Assembly: GCA_030674185.1 (NCBI GenBank)
Contig: CM060315.1
Span: 85,627,454 to 85,691,453 of the forward strand
DNA length: 64,000 bases
Direction of reading: 5' to 3'
Origin: Monoplex corrugatus
Taxonomy: Eukaryota; Mollusca; Gastropoda; Littorinimorpha; Ranellidae
Positions within the stretch are counted from its first letter, which is position 1, and each line of letters starts with the position of its first letter. The position numbers were made by a program, and so were the translations under genes. Shown piece by piece: positions 54,780-64,000 of the stretch. The notes beneath the pieces were generated by a model, which made no database searches, had not been told where the DNA came from, and saw nothing but the letters and a program-made list of their open reading frames with translations.

Positions 54780-56230
54780 AAGTTCGACTTAAAGCTACGA
54801 CAGCTCTCTCTCTCACCACCCCTGACGTAAAACTTTACATAGCACATGTGTGTCAAGAAACATGGCAGGCCATGTTTATTTTAGGTTACTACCACGGCAT
54901 AATTTGAGACGTCAAAGGATTCTGCGGGATCATACAAGCCCATTTGATATTTACGATGATATGGAGCTGTTTGCTAGGTAGTAGGTTTCGTTTTCAGAGA
55001 GAAGACATCATTACTCTTGTCGATCTTTTCGAGATGAGCTGGAATACCCCTTTCCGAGAGGGAGATTTGTTGCCTCCATTAACGCAAGTGTTAGCTGCAT
55101 TATGGGTTTTGTTTTCTTTTGTTTTGTTTTCTTTTTTGGTGGTTTTTTTTTTTTTTTTGGTTATCGTTGTTTTTTGTTTTTTGGTTGTTACATTTTTTCA
55201 TCAGTGTCATTTCAGCAAGCATTGACTTATTTCATTATTTTACATTGACCGAAGGACTGTAGGAAGAATTATTGCCCAGTTCTCCTCAGTTTTGTCCTGA
55301 AGGCTAGGGGAATTCAAGCACCTTCTAATCCTACATCACAGAGAGAAGCAGATGCAGTGTCAGTTTTTACCACACTGCACAGTTTCTGACCATGCTGGGC
55401 CACATTGACTGCACATGTATGTATTCAAATCACTGCATCTGTGCTTAACGAATTTGAATACTTAAACAATAAAGGCAAACACACGATTAATGTGCTGCTA
55501 ATCTGCAATGCAGATATGCTTGTCACAAATTGTATTGTCCGTTGGCCAGGATCAGTACATGGCTCTCACATTTTACATGAAAGCAATCTCTGTTAGAACT
55601 TTGATGAATCAACTGCAAAGTGTCATTCATGATTCAAGTGATCTTAATTTGGTTACTGATTGTTGGTCTTTTGTATGAACCCTGAGCATAACACCCTAAT
55701 GTAAATTCTTTTTTTGTTATTTTTTCCTCTGTGCGTCTGTAAGACTGAATTTATCAGATGATTGAAACATTTTTCTTCCTTCATGTATACTGACTGACTA
55801 GTCCACTCCTTACTTCATGTCATGATCTGTTATTTTTTATGAACAATGAGCCTGCTTGTAATTATATACTGCATGGATATTAGTATATATGGCCTGCATA
55901 ACAATATAACAACTCTTCCCCAATAATTCCGCCCTTTTATTCCAGAGTAAAGAGCTATGAGCATTCTTTGATATAGACTGTTTGCATTAGACAGATTATC
56001 ATTTCTCTTCCTTCTGGCCAGCCACTGCAGTGGTTCTAGGAGTGAACTAACTGACCCCGACATGTCACTAATGGTTCTGTTTATCTGCATGCTGTGATGT
56101 TTGGTTAAGGCAAAGCCTTGATAGCTTGCTGAGTGTGAGAAAGTAGAGGCACAACTGACATGCTCTTTCAGTCTTTGTTCTACAAACACTCATAACATCA
56201 TCATCATTATGAAACAATCAGAAACGTGAA
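54780..56230. other. No gene recognised
   Basis: Intron 1 sequence with a T-rich run at 55105-55195. Short open frames show no domain. Confidence 0.5.
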
Positions 56231-56239
56231 TTCTTCAAC

Positions 56240-56800
56240 ATCCACAAGGGGGTCTGAGAAGGTTGTATCCTCTCACCGTATCTCTTTAACATCTACACAG
56301 AACAAGTCATAAAGATGCTGATACAGAAGGCATGGGCATAAAGATGGGAGAAAAAATCTTACAAACTTGCGCAATGCCAATGATAAGGTGCTGCGCTGTT
56401 AGCAGACAACATTACCAGCATAAAAAGAATTCTATACAGGGTAGATGCAGCAGGCAAAAAGGCTGGTCTAAACTTCAATGCCAAGAAAACAAAAGAGCGA
56501 CATGTATATCAAAGGCAAAGACACTGAAAACAATCATGACATCACAATAACAAAGTTCCCTTGGAAAATGTTAAGGATTTCAAATATCTTGGCCTTGTAA
56601 AAACTGATGATGGAACCTACTCCAAAGACATCAAAACAAGAACTGGAACAGCAAAGCAAAAAACGGTCCAATTCAACAACATATGGAAAACAAGGGCATA
56701 CCAAATGGCCTGAAAGTTAGGCGTGTAAAATGTTTGATCTGGCCAGTCATGATTTATGGCTGCGAAGCCTGGACTCTGAGAAAAAGTGATCTCATCATAT
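56240..56800 (+). mobile_element. Degraded RTE-type LINE fragment
   Basis: Pieces such as GCILSPYLFNIYTEQV, ALLADNITSIKRILYRVDAAG, VPLENVKDFKYLGLVKTDDG and YSKDIKTRTGTAK match the open copy at 17225-18715 block by block, with frameshifts and stops in between. The catalytic box is lost. Confidence 0.85.
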
Positions 56801-56859
56801 GATGATTCATCAAAATCAGATCTAGATAATATATCTGTTTGCATGAATTTGTTGTTTAG

Positions 56860-58080
56860 CCCTACTGAAATAATTCATCTATTTTGTATGACATTGTTAC
56901 TTTTTTGACTTTTCAGATAACTAAAAACAAAATGAAAAATTAACTTATTTGTTGTTTTTTCTTTCATTCAGCACTTGATTCAAACAGTGCAAGAGAAACA
57001 TTTAGACCTATTTCTGTTGGCTTTTAAGCAAAATTATTCAGGTTCGTTAAGTTCTAGTTTATTCAGCTTTTTTCTCCACATATTTACTGGCATTATGTCA
57101 TGTTTTATCATCTTTGAAAAGTTGGTTTGGGATTTTTTAAAGTCACAATGATATCTTTAAGTTTTATGTTTGCATGTTTATTTTCTTTGAGGGACTGTTG
57201 TTTCTTATCTCATCCAAAAGACCTGCACTCACACCGTCAGTCAGGATCTGAAGAAGGTGATGAGAATGTAAGCTCAACTGAAAGTTTAAACCTGCATGAT
57301 TGAATCAAATAACTATTGAGTTGCAGACTTCTATCTAAAGGTGAATCTATAGGGAATTTTAAAAGTGAGATCAGGGTTTTCTCAATAAAGTTCTTTAAAT
57401 AATGAATATATGGGCTAATCAACTTGTTCGTGAGTTCTCTTTTCTATAATGACTGCAAATTTTCTAGTGTAGAACCATCATTTGATGCAAAAATAAGTAA
57501 AAAACCACTAAAGAAAAAAGTGTGTGCTCATCTGTGGACTTTTTTACTGATCATATAATGTCAGGTGAGTTTCAGAAAGTCGTCATTTCTTTAAAGAATG
57601 CCCTGCTGAAGAGTCATCACCATCCAAAGAAATCAACTCATCATTTGAGTGTCAGAAAACTCTCATCACTGTCACTGATGATATTATTGCTATTACTATT
57701 GTCCAGTGTTTCTTGAAACAATTTTATCGCCTGCTCAGCAGTCAGTCTCATAGGGCGCCCCCCACCCGAAACCATGACAAATCAAAACACAGCACAAGAT
57801 GCAAAAAAAAACCCAACAACTTCAAACTACTTCACCAGCACAGAAAAGCGTGAAATGAAAGCAGAAATATCTATTGCCGTAAAGCTTGGCTGATGTCGGA
57901 AAAGAGTGACTGTCGCAATCAAGATGTTTGGTAACTGAAAAAGCTGACTCTGTCGGCTTGCCAGACAATAAAAGTTAATGGCATATATACTCCTAATCAT
58001 AATTTAAGGGCCACTTCTTCCTTCCTCTCTAATTTTAAGTTGAAATAATTGACAATGTTTAGAATTGATTCTATGTTTTA
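56860..58080. other. No gene recognised
   Basis: AT-rich intron sequence without recognised repeats or conserved frames. Confidence 0.5.
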
Positions 58081-58212
58081 TTTCATCATTTCCACACCTG
58101 TTTTGGAAAAAAGAAATTAGCACAATGACCCATTAGTGAACAGCACATGCATTTAAAGGAACATCCCCCCCTTTTCAAAAAACAGAAAGTGTCAGATTTG
58201 GCCAATCTGTTT

Positions 58213-59241
58213 TCAATATCGCGTGTGTCCGCCCCGAGCCTGGATGCATGCTTCACAGCGCCGATGCATCGACCCCACAAGGGTACGGAGTGTGTCCTGA
58301 GGGATGGCCGCCCACTCGATCTGCAGGATGTCGACCAGCCTGGCCAGGGTGCCCGGTGGGGGGTGGTTGTCCCTGATGCGCCTCCCGAGCACATCCCAGA
58401 GGTGTTCAATTGGGTTCAGGTCAGGTGAGCACGCTGGCCAGGCCATACGGACGACTTCATGCTGCTCCAGGAAGTCGGTCACAAGGCGTGCTCGATGCGC
58501 AGGTGCATTGTCGTCCTGGAAGATGGCGCCTTGACCAAGGTCCACAAGCGCAGGCAGTGCCACGGCCGCCAGAACCTCGTCCCGGTACCGGACCCCGTTC
58601 AGGATGCCGTCAATGGGGAGCAGGGGGGTCCGGGTACCACGGCTCATGCCACCCCACACCATCACCGACCCGCCGCCGTACCGGTTATGCTCTTGGACAG
58701 TGGCGTCAGCGAACCTCTCCCCTTGACGTCGCCACACCCGAGCCCGGCCATCGTTAAAGGTCAGGGTGAACCTGGACTCATCCGAAAACAAGACCCGGGC
58801 CCACTGTTGCCTTGTCCAGGTCACGTGCTCCCTGGCCCAGGTCATGCGGCGCACTCTGTTGACCGGTGACAGCACGGGTCGGACGGCCGGTCTCCGTGAC
58901 CTCAAGTTTGCCTCATGTAGCCGTCTTCTCACCGTGCTGCAGCTGATGTTAGCACCTGTTGCGTCCCTCAGCTGACCCCTCAAGGTCACCGCAGTGGATG
59001 CCCTTTCCCTCAGGACAGAGAGGGCAAGGTAGCGGTCTTGCTGTCTTGTCGTTACTCTGGGTCGACCCGTGTGACGCCTTTCCTGGACTGCTCCAGTCTC
59101 ATTGAAGCGCTCCAGCAGTCTCTGGATTGTGGAATGCGACACTTCAAGTCGTCTAGCAACTTCCCGCTGCGCTAGGCCTTCATCAAGCAGAGTGAGGGCT
59201 CTCCCCCGCTGCTCATCCGTCATCCGTCGTCTTGCAAGCAT
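58213..59241 (-). CDS. Tc1-type transposase, intact (342 aa)
   Basis: It should excise and insert its own element at TA sites. The N-terminus has two helix-turn-helix parts: LTLLDEGLAQREVARRLEVS at 17-36 and a second after the GRPR motif at 59-62. The catalytic triad is Asp154 (in FSDESRF), Asp244 (in FQDDNAPAH) and Glu279 (in LNPIEHLWD), with 34 residues between the last two, so DD34E. GGGSVMVWGG lies between, as usual. The length is typical for Tc1 and there are no stops. The gene is much richer in G and C than the AT-rich intron around it, with C or G at most third codon positions. Inverted repeats were not located with certainty. It lies in HBS1L intron 1, in the gene's direction. Confidence 0.95.
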   Translation of the reverse strand: MLARRRMTDEQRGRALTLLDEGLAQREVARRLEVSHSTIQRLLERFNETGAVQERRHTGRPRVTTRQQDRYLALSVLRERASTAVTLRGQLRDATGANISCSTVRRRLHEANLRSRRPAVRPVLSPVNRVRRMTWAREHVTWTRQQWARVLFSDESRFTLTFNDGRARVWRRQGERFADATVQEHNRYGGGSVMVWGGMSRGTRTPLLPIDGILNGVRYRDEVLAAVALPALVDLGQGAIFQDDNAPAHRARLVTDFLEQHEVVRMAWPACSPDLNPIEHLWDVLGRRIRDNHPPPGTLARLVDILQIEWAAIPQDTLRTLVGSMHRRCEACIQARGGHTRY

Positions 59242-59629
59242 GGTTAAAACGAACCAAGAACGGGTCCTTTTTATCCTCGTCTGCGGGCAACTTTGGATGG
59301 AGTAGTGTTCAAAAAGGGCTTGCCTTGCACGTGCAAAGCGAATTTTGTCGCTACCTTGCCTGCGTCGTCAGAGAGACCCTGCTGAAGATTCGACAATTTC
59401 GTGTGGAAATTGTCTTCCTTGGGACGCCCATTGCAAATCGGCAAATCCCCAAACACGTGCCAAAAGGAAACTGCAATGTTGTCTGAGCTCTTATCCATTC
59501 AGTTACGGCAACGAATTGGAGAAAAGAGTAAGAGAAAATAGGTTATTTCTCCTTTCAAAAATTGACTCAAAAACGTTCCTGGCCCTTCAATAATGACGTG
59601 TAGTATATATATATAAGTCCTAAGAACTA

Positions 59630-60330
59630 TCACAGAAAGGTCAATCAAGTTGAATAAGGATTTTATAAATTTTTACTTTGATTATACCAAGGCTTTCGAT
59701 TGGGTAAGACATGAAGAACTGATCAACCAACTAGAAAGACTCAATGTTGATGGAAAAGATCTATGAATAATCAGAAATAGGCCTATATTGGGAACAAACA
59801 GCTGCAATGAGAATAGAAAACGATATAAGCTCTTTCCAAAATATCAAAAGAGGAGTCAGGCAAGGTTGTGTCTTGTCACCAGATTTGTTTTCACTTTACA
59901 GCAATACCATCATGAGAAATCTAGAATGCCCTGGATTAAAGGTTGGAGGAAAAATGATAAACAACATCCGTTACACAGATGACACCATGCCAGTTGCAGA
60001 AAATGAAAGTGGCCTACAAAACCTTGTAGATTAGAAATAGAAAGCAAAAATAAAGGGTTGGAGCTAAATAGCAAGAACACGTAAGTCACGTTAATCAGCA
60101 AAAAACAAGAAATCCCGTCATGTAACATAACAGCAAACAGCACAACCTTGAGACATGTTGATAAGTTTAAATATCTGGGAAGTCATCTCGCCAGACAGCA
60201 GATGAACATCAGTAAATAGCCAGCAGAATCAGCCAAGCCAAAACAGCATTCAAGAAGATGAAAAGAATTCTTACCAACAAATGCTTATCAATTAACATCA
60301 GGAAGAGAGTTCTTGAATGTTATATAAAAT
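59630..60330 (+). mobile_element. RTE-like LINE RT fragment, decayed
   Basis: In the plus direction it has YTKAFDW-like DYTKAFDWVRHEELINQLER, then after a stop and a shift ISSFQNIKRGVRQGCVLSPD, LFSLYSNTIMRNLE and KMINNIRYTDDTMPVAENES. The catalytic box is changed from Tyr-Ala-Asp-Asp to Tyr-Thr-Asp-Asp. It ends in a decayed thumb region (FKKMKRILTNKCLSINIRKR). Same family as 6450-6806 and 19250-20640, opposite orientation. Confidence 0.87.
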
Positions 60331-60747
60331 AAACAGCCATCCACTGGCCCTGCTTGGTGAACTGAAGTGGGGCTGCTTCAACATTGTCTTCATTCATGTC
60401 AACGTCAGCAGCAGATACACTGAATAGTAAATAGGCCTAGCCTATCCTTTAACTAAGTGCAATGATTCGAATGAATCATTGAATGTGATACTCTAGTCTA
60501 TGCGTATACATACGAACGGGGTTCAGGCACTGGCAGGTCTGCACACATGTTGATCTGAGAGATCGTAAAGATCTCCATCTCTGAGGCCTAACCACCAGGC
60601 AGAGATGTCTCAGTCTACAGTTTAGAGAGACTTGAACCCCGAAACCTGACTGGAGAGCGCAGAACTCCAACTCGAGAAGTCTCGTTACAAAACATCGACC
60701 GATGTAAATTCTTATTACATAGGCTACGTTTCACACTCTGTACTCAC

Positions 60748-60790
60748 CATCTTCATAGTTCATCCGACGAACTATTCTGTGTCGCGACAT
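60748..60790 (-). CDS. HBS1L: HBS1L-like gene, exon 1 with start codon
   Basis: The 43 coding nucleotides start at an ATG with a purine at -3 and end at a strong donor, GTGAGT. They encode MSRHRIVRRMNYED, matching the conserved HBS1L start (Met-x-Arg-His-Arg-x-Val-Arg, then Asn-Tyr). The split last codon is completed by exon 2. The ATG is chosen because the family's proteins begin at this residue. CpG-rich sequence lies just upstream. HBS1 is the translational GTPase partner of Pelota in no-go and non-stop decay. Confidence 0.9.
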
Positions 60791-61345
60791 TTCCTTCACC
60801 AATGCAAAGATCCTAAAGACAAATAATCTGAAAATGTTGGACACAAAATCTACCACAGTGTAACTTCGGCTTGACGCAACATGCCGGAAATAACAATATG
60901 CAGAGTTATTATTATATACGAAATAAAAATCGTCTTTTTCGATTCATAGTTTAACACTCACGATCCATTTTTGTTTTTGTGTGCTAACAACCTCAATGGT
61001 ACTGATAAAATAGGAAGCTTTAGCAAACTACGCAACTTTGAGAAACTGACTTTGTAAGAATCAGAAAAGAATCAGCTGGGGCCGAGGGATTGCGGAGCAG
61101 CTTTACGCGTAAGCGGAAGCCGTACGTAGGCCTACGACGATAGCCTACCACAAAACAGGGTGTGCACACAGACATCCTATACATAGACTGCGCACGCCTG
61201 TCTGCGAGCATTGAGGCAAAACGGCCCCAACGCGAGCTCCAAGCACAGACATCTAAGATATAGACTGCGCGCGCCTGTCTCTGCGAGCGTTGAGGCGAAA
61301 TGGCCCCACCGCTGGCTGCGATTGGCCGCCATTGTGGGGACCTAC
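60791..61345 (-). promoter_or_regulatory. Probable HBS1L promoter and 5' UTR region
   Basis: The sequence directly upstream of exon 1 turns CpG- and GC-rich between about 61080 and 61340, unlike the AT-rich surroundings. On the minus strand (the gene's direction) 61324-61338 reads CACAATGGCGGCCAATC, which combines a YY1-like core (ATGGCGGC) with an adjoining CCAAT box. YY1 sites in this orientation are common close to the start sites of housekeeping genes. No TATA box was seen. The start site itself cannot be fixed from sequence. Confidence 0.45.
61164..61319. repeat. 79-bp tandem repeat in the HBS1L upstream region
   Basis: Two GC-rich units start GCACA(CA)GACAT and share TAGACTGCGC, CGCCTGTCT, GCGAGC and TTGAGGC in order. 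A third, inverted and partial copy is at 63086-63149, and a short inverted end at 63838-63860. Confidence 0.85.
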
Positions 61346-61950
61346 CACCGCCCAGCAGTCTGTTGCTTACTCTGTGTAAATGAATGACGGACAGAGGAGA
61401 AAGCCGGGCTGTATCGTTTAAATATTTTTTTTAAAGAAATCTCCGATGACCCATTATTAGGGTGCGTGTGTGTGTGCATGCATATGTGTGTCTTTGTGTG
61501 TGTGTGTAAAGTTTGGCTCTCTCTTCCGCATACATACACACACACCACACGCGCACACACACACACGGACAAACACAGAGATTCACGATTCACATAGTAT
61601 GATATTTAATCTGAAAAAGTTCAAAGTCTCTTACTTAAGGGGGAACATGGGCTTAACAGCAAAAGTAAATGAACAAAGAAAAATGGGGTAAGTGTCCAGA
61701 TCCATAAACGAAATACTCTGACAATCATAACAAATCAGATCAAAGAAATTGACCGCAGCAAGCATCAACATTAAACATGTAACACATTTATGATATGTAT
61801 TCTGATCAGTCCTATTTAGGTTTATATGGCCAGATTACAAACAATAGACGCCATACTCTACTACATGAGTAAATTCAGTCTGACAGTAAAAACTGTATGG
61901 ATTAATGTAATATTTTGGCTGAAGATGTTTTTCTCTGCAGTAGTTTATTC
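61324..61950. repeat. Upstream duplication, copy 1
   Basis: It begins at GGCCGCCATTGTGG and matches copy 2 (63158-63837) through TTAAAGAAATCTCCG, the CA/GT microsatellites, CTTACTTAAGGGGGAACATG, ACAGCAAAAGTAAATGAACA and GGCTGAAGATGTTTTTCTCT. Overall similarity is high but with many small differences. Confidence 0.88.
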
Positions 61951-61999
61951 TGAAATTTCTTAAAGCTGGACAACACAACAAGAATTGCACTTTGTCTTT

Positions 62000-62580
62000 C
62001 TGTGATGTTTTCCATAAACGACATAAATATTCACATGAGAGAGAGAGATATGTACATGGGCATATTTAGTTTACTGGTTTGTCATCATTTTATGTGGTGG
62101 AACAACACAGAGCTTTTTTAGTCTATCATCAAACCCATATTCACAGTCTTCATAAAGTCATAATGCTTCTGCAAATCTCTCTCTCTCTCTCTCGCACCGT
62201 CTTGCTCATGATGTGAAATACATACAGAAAAGATCACACTAAACCATTGCTTATAACAGGAAACCTCCACCCCACTGCCAAACAAGCTGAAGAATGTTTC
62301 AATGTGTGCGCACATTAAGAAAATTTAACATAAATGCCTTTAAGAAAATCTAACATAAATGCAAATTGTGTTTGACTGTTACACATGCTGAAAACAGACC
62401 TAGCTAACGCTCTGAACGCAGGGCTTACTGATGCATAAAAAGAATCAGTTTGCTCATCGTTTTACGTACGTACATGTACTTTCCAGTGATCAATTTGCTA
62501 CGACAAGAACAATGCCAGACTCATGCTCACGTCCCAGTGGTAACGGTACTGTGCTGCACTGAAGTTTAAAGTAACCTGTG
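62000..62580. other. No gene recognised between the two upstream copies
   Basis: AT-rich sequence with a (CT)n run at 62178-62193 and no conserved frame. Confidence 0.5.
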
Positions 62581-62587
62581 ACACCTC

Positions 62588-62609
62588 TCTCTCTCTCTCG
62601 CTCTCTCTC

Positions 62610-62645
<36 letters not shown>

Positions 62646-62687
62646 CGAGAAAGAGAGAGAGAGAGTGAGTGAGTGAGTGGGTGTGGG

Positions 62688-62731
<44 letters not shown>
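62588..62731. repeat. Compound (CT)n-(CA)n-(GA)n-(GT)n microsatellite
   Basis: Four dinucleotide blocks in a row. CT with GA, and CA with GT, are complementary, so the array could fold back on itself. Confidence 0.95.
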
Positions 62732-63127
62732 AGTCTATTTAGATGGTAAAGTTTATAATAACTTGTGAATTCCCACGCCTGTTAGGGGCCTACCTAGTAG
62801 ACAGTTTATCAATAAGATAGTGCAGACCTAACACATGACATTGTAATTTCTTGGTCAGGGGGGTCACTTTATTCCGTTATCAGTCAAAGCATCAAGTGTA
62901 GAGCTACACCAACTAAACAGACTCTGTCCCTTAGCTATGACCTTCTGCTAAACAGTACTGGTAGTTGTTCCCGATATTTGTTTTAACAGTGAAACACGTT
63001 TTTCAGTCAAATTAACACGCCGATCATTACTAAATTGTATTACGCCCAGCTGCCGAGAGCGAGCAGACCGCGCCGGTCCTCGGTAAATGGTGGCGCTATG
63101 GGGCCACTCGCAGGCAGGCACGCGCAG

Positions 63128-63874
63128 TCTATATCTTAGATGTCTGTGGCTCCAAGTGGCCGCCATGTTGGAGACCTACCAGCGCTCAGCTGCTAGTTGT
63201 TTACACTGTGAAAATGACAGAGGGGAAAGCCAGGCCGTACCGTTAAAATAATTTTTTTAAAGAAATCTCCGTTGACCCATTATTAGTGTGCATGTGGTGA
63301 GTGTGTGTGTGCGTGCATGCGTACGCCTGTATGTGTGTGTGTGTGTGTAAAGTTTGGCTCTCTTCCTCATACACACACACACAACACACACAGGTGCGCG
63401 CGCACACACACACACACACACACACGCGCGCACACACATACACACACACAACACACGGACAAACACAGAAATTCACGATTGATGTATCATATTTATTCTG
63501 AAAAAGACCAAAGTCTCTTACTTAAGGGGGAACATGGGCTTAACAGCAAAAGTAAATGAACAAAGAAAAGTGGGGCAAGCGTCCTCACCCATAAACGAGA
63601 TACTTTGACAAGTATAACAAATCAGATCAAAGAAATTGATTGCAGCTAGCTCAACATTTAACATGTAAAACATATATGGTATGTATTCTGATCAGTCCTA
63701 TTTAGTTGTATGTGGCCAGATTACAAACAGCAGACGCCATACTCCACGACATGAATTAATTCAATCTGACACTGTAAAATTATATAGATTATTGTAATAT
63801 TTTTGGCTGAAGATGTTTTTCTCTGCAATAGTTTTACTCTATATCTTAGATGTCTGTGGCTCCAAGTGGCCGCC
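63128..63874. repeat. Upstream duplication, copy 2, bounded by 37-bp direct repeats
   Basis: Exact 37-bp direct repeats beginning TCTATATCTTAGATGTCTGT lie at 63128-63164 and 63838-63874. Between them is the second copy of the 61324-61950 block. The arrangement looks like one turn of a tandem duplication of about 710 bp. Confidence 0.85.
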
Positions 63875-64000
63875 CGAGAGTGTAAGGAATTCAGGGCCGA
63901 AACACTTGTCTAAAGGGGGTTACTTCTCTGAAGACCTTCTGTTGTCTAGCTCTCCCTAGAGTTTCTTTCTACCTGCACATGGTCAGTCCATTGACTTCCG

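Noticed and set aside
58213..59241. Plus-strand open frames over the Tc1 gene
   Set aside because: They are shadows in GC-rich sequence; the minus-strand frame has the full transposase motif set.

Overview
The window is animal nuclear DNA. It has AT-rich, gene-poor sequence with long (CA/GT)n tracts, spliceosomal introns, and a dense mix of LINEs (EN-RT, I/Jockey, RTE, CR1/L2), Penelope-like elements, a Ty3/gypsy element, and hAT, Tc1, P-like and TTAA-type DNA transposons. That mix, plus a tRNA-derived SINE of a type I associate with molluscs, suggests a lophotrochozoan, probably a gastropod. The organism is an inference.

One host gene is visible, on the minus strand. It is the 5' half of an HBS1L (HBS1-like) gene. 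Six exons (60748-60790, 52732-52800, 33893-34048, 31288-31422, 28544-28594, 26242-28043) have GT/AG borders and all junctions are phase 1. Together they give an uninterrupted 751-codon frame. Exons 1-4 encode the HBS1 N-terminal domain. The sixth is a 1.8-kb terminal exon with no GTPase domain, which matches the SKI7-like short isoform (HBS1LV3 type) of animal HBS1L genes. The GTPase exons were not seen and should lie beyond position 1. The stretch 60.8-61.35 kb is the likely promoter.

The rest is introns and downstream sequence filled by repeats. 0-2 kb: one copy of a duplicated ~1.8-kb segment (partner at 35.9-38.9 kb). 2.1-5.5 kb: a nearly full-length but frameshifted EN-RT LINE. 8.6-13.7 kb: a THAP/P-element-type transposon, itself hit by a LINE fragment. 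14.3-21.3 kb: an I/Jockey-type LINE split by two later insertions whose removal restores its reading frame (an RTE with 4-bp AACT target duplication, and a TTAA element). 22.7-25.5 kb: a complete hAT transposon with an intact 696-aa transposase. 28.9-31.0 kb: another TTAA-bounded element holding a tandem array. 34.2-35.6 kb: a CR1/L2-like LINE. 36.8-38.0 kb: a Penelope-like fragment with 12-bp target duplication.

38.9-48.2 kb: a decayed Ty3/gypsy element of unusual build. Its Gag starts with a helix-hairpin-helix motif, its integrase ends in a PHD finger, and a third ORF with a zinc finger follows. 48.6-49.8 kb: a Penelope GIY-YIG remnant between inverted repeats. 50.4-60.3 kb: LINE remnants, a tRNA-like SINE and an intact GC-rich Tc1 transposase. 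61-64 kb: a duplicated block upstream of HBS1L.
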